From: an uncultured Blautia sp.
GTDB lineage: Bacteria > Bacillota > Clostridia > Lachnospirales > Lachnospiraceae
Assembly: GCA_934364795.1 (NCBI GenBank)
Contig: CAKRMK010000051.1
Coordinates: 1 to 14,628 of the forward strand
Length of the DNA stretch: 14,628 nucleotides
Reading direction: 5' to 3'
Shown: one piece after another, positions 14,608-14,628 of the stretch
Layout: every line of letters starts with the position of its first letter
Numbering within the stretch: position 1 is the stretch's first letter
Notes under the pieces: generated by a model
What the model was told of the DNA's origin: nothing
What the model saw: the letters and a program-made list of their open reading frames with translations, nothing else
Databases searched by the model: none
Program-made: the position numbers and the translations under genes

Positions 14608-14628
14608 ATCCTTACAACAACTGTAAGT
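14558..14628. mobile_element. Foreign sequence interrupting deoB (possible element end)
   Basis: After the codons for KMKAD the sequence no longer encodes phosphopentomutase. The last bases contain a perfect hairpin, CTTACA-ACAAC-TGTAAG (14611-14627). Such short inverted motifs occur near the ends of integrating elements, where recombinases bind. No recombinase gene is seen, and the element type cannot be named from about 70 bases. Confidence 0.35.

Noticed and set aside
1..14628. CRISPR arrays, tRNA or rRNA genes, integrase and relaxase genes
   Set aside because: Looked for on both strands; no regularly spaced repeats of CRISPR size, no cloverleaf with a T-loop consensus, and no tyrosine or serine recombinase or relaxase motifs in any frame.

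Overview
The window looks like a piece of a low-to-mid GC Firmicutes genome, most likely a gut Clostridia (Lachnospiraceae-like). The evidence is strong GGAGG-type ribosome binding sites, A/T-rich third positions, a Tn1549-like conjugative module of the kind common in that group, and a deoD/deoB pair behind a Crp/Fnr regulator. The family is inferred; there is no rRNA or other marker here.

Left block (about 1-6350): a degraded integrative and conjugative element. It opens with a 3' remnant of a VirB4-like ATPase gene that loses its homology near base 78. A 170-base non-coding stretch follows, packed with at least seven copies of an 11-base motif. Then come five tightly packed plus-strand genes: a DUF5697-like protein, a DUF6100-like protein, a 353-residue winged-helix-like protein, a RepA-like replication protein with a C-terminal DUF6017-type domain, and a VirD4/TraG-type coupling ATPase. 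A small unknown ORF ends the run, followed by a clear intrinsic terminator. No relaxase, integrase or complete VirB4 is present, so this piece could not transfer alone. The RepA-like gene carries a cluster of tandem and inverted repeats in the linker between its two domains, reminiscent of RepA_N plasmids, whose origin lies inside the initiator gene.

Middle block (about 6352-11930): a much more A/T-rich three-gene cargo with its own promoter signals. It encodes a soluble KAP-type P-loop NTPase, a 234-residue protein with DUF2971-like features, and a second KAP/YobI-type P-loop NTPase anchored by four predicted N-terminal membrane helices. The KAP family is named after Kidins220/ARMS and PifA, and PifA is the phage T7 exclusion protein of the conjugative F plasmid. 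The arrangement (paired soluble and membrane NTPases plus a small partner, riding on a conjugative element) makes this the best candidate for an undescribed anti-phage or anti-mobile-element system. That role is inferred, not shown.

Right block (about 12029-14628): a divergent Crp/Fnr-family regulator (minus strand) faces deoD and deoB (plus strand), with a perfect 7-7-7 inverted repeat in the shared intergenic region as the likely operator. DeoD appears intact. DeoB loses homology after about residue 320, just before its last metal-binding segment, and ends in foreign sequence. Both outermost 70-80 bases of the window look foreign to the genes they interrupt. This fits insertions, or a contig that stops a short way into repeats at both ends.
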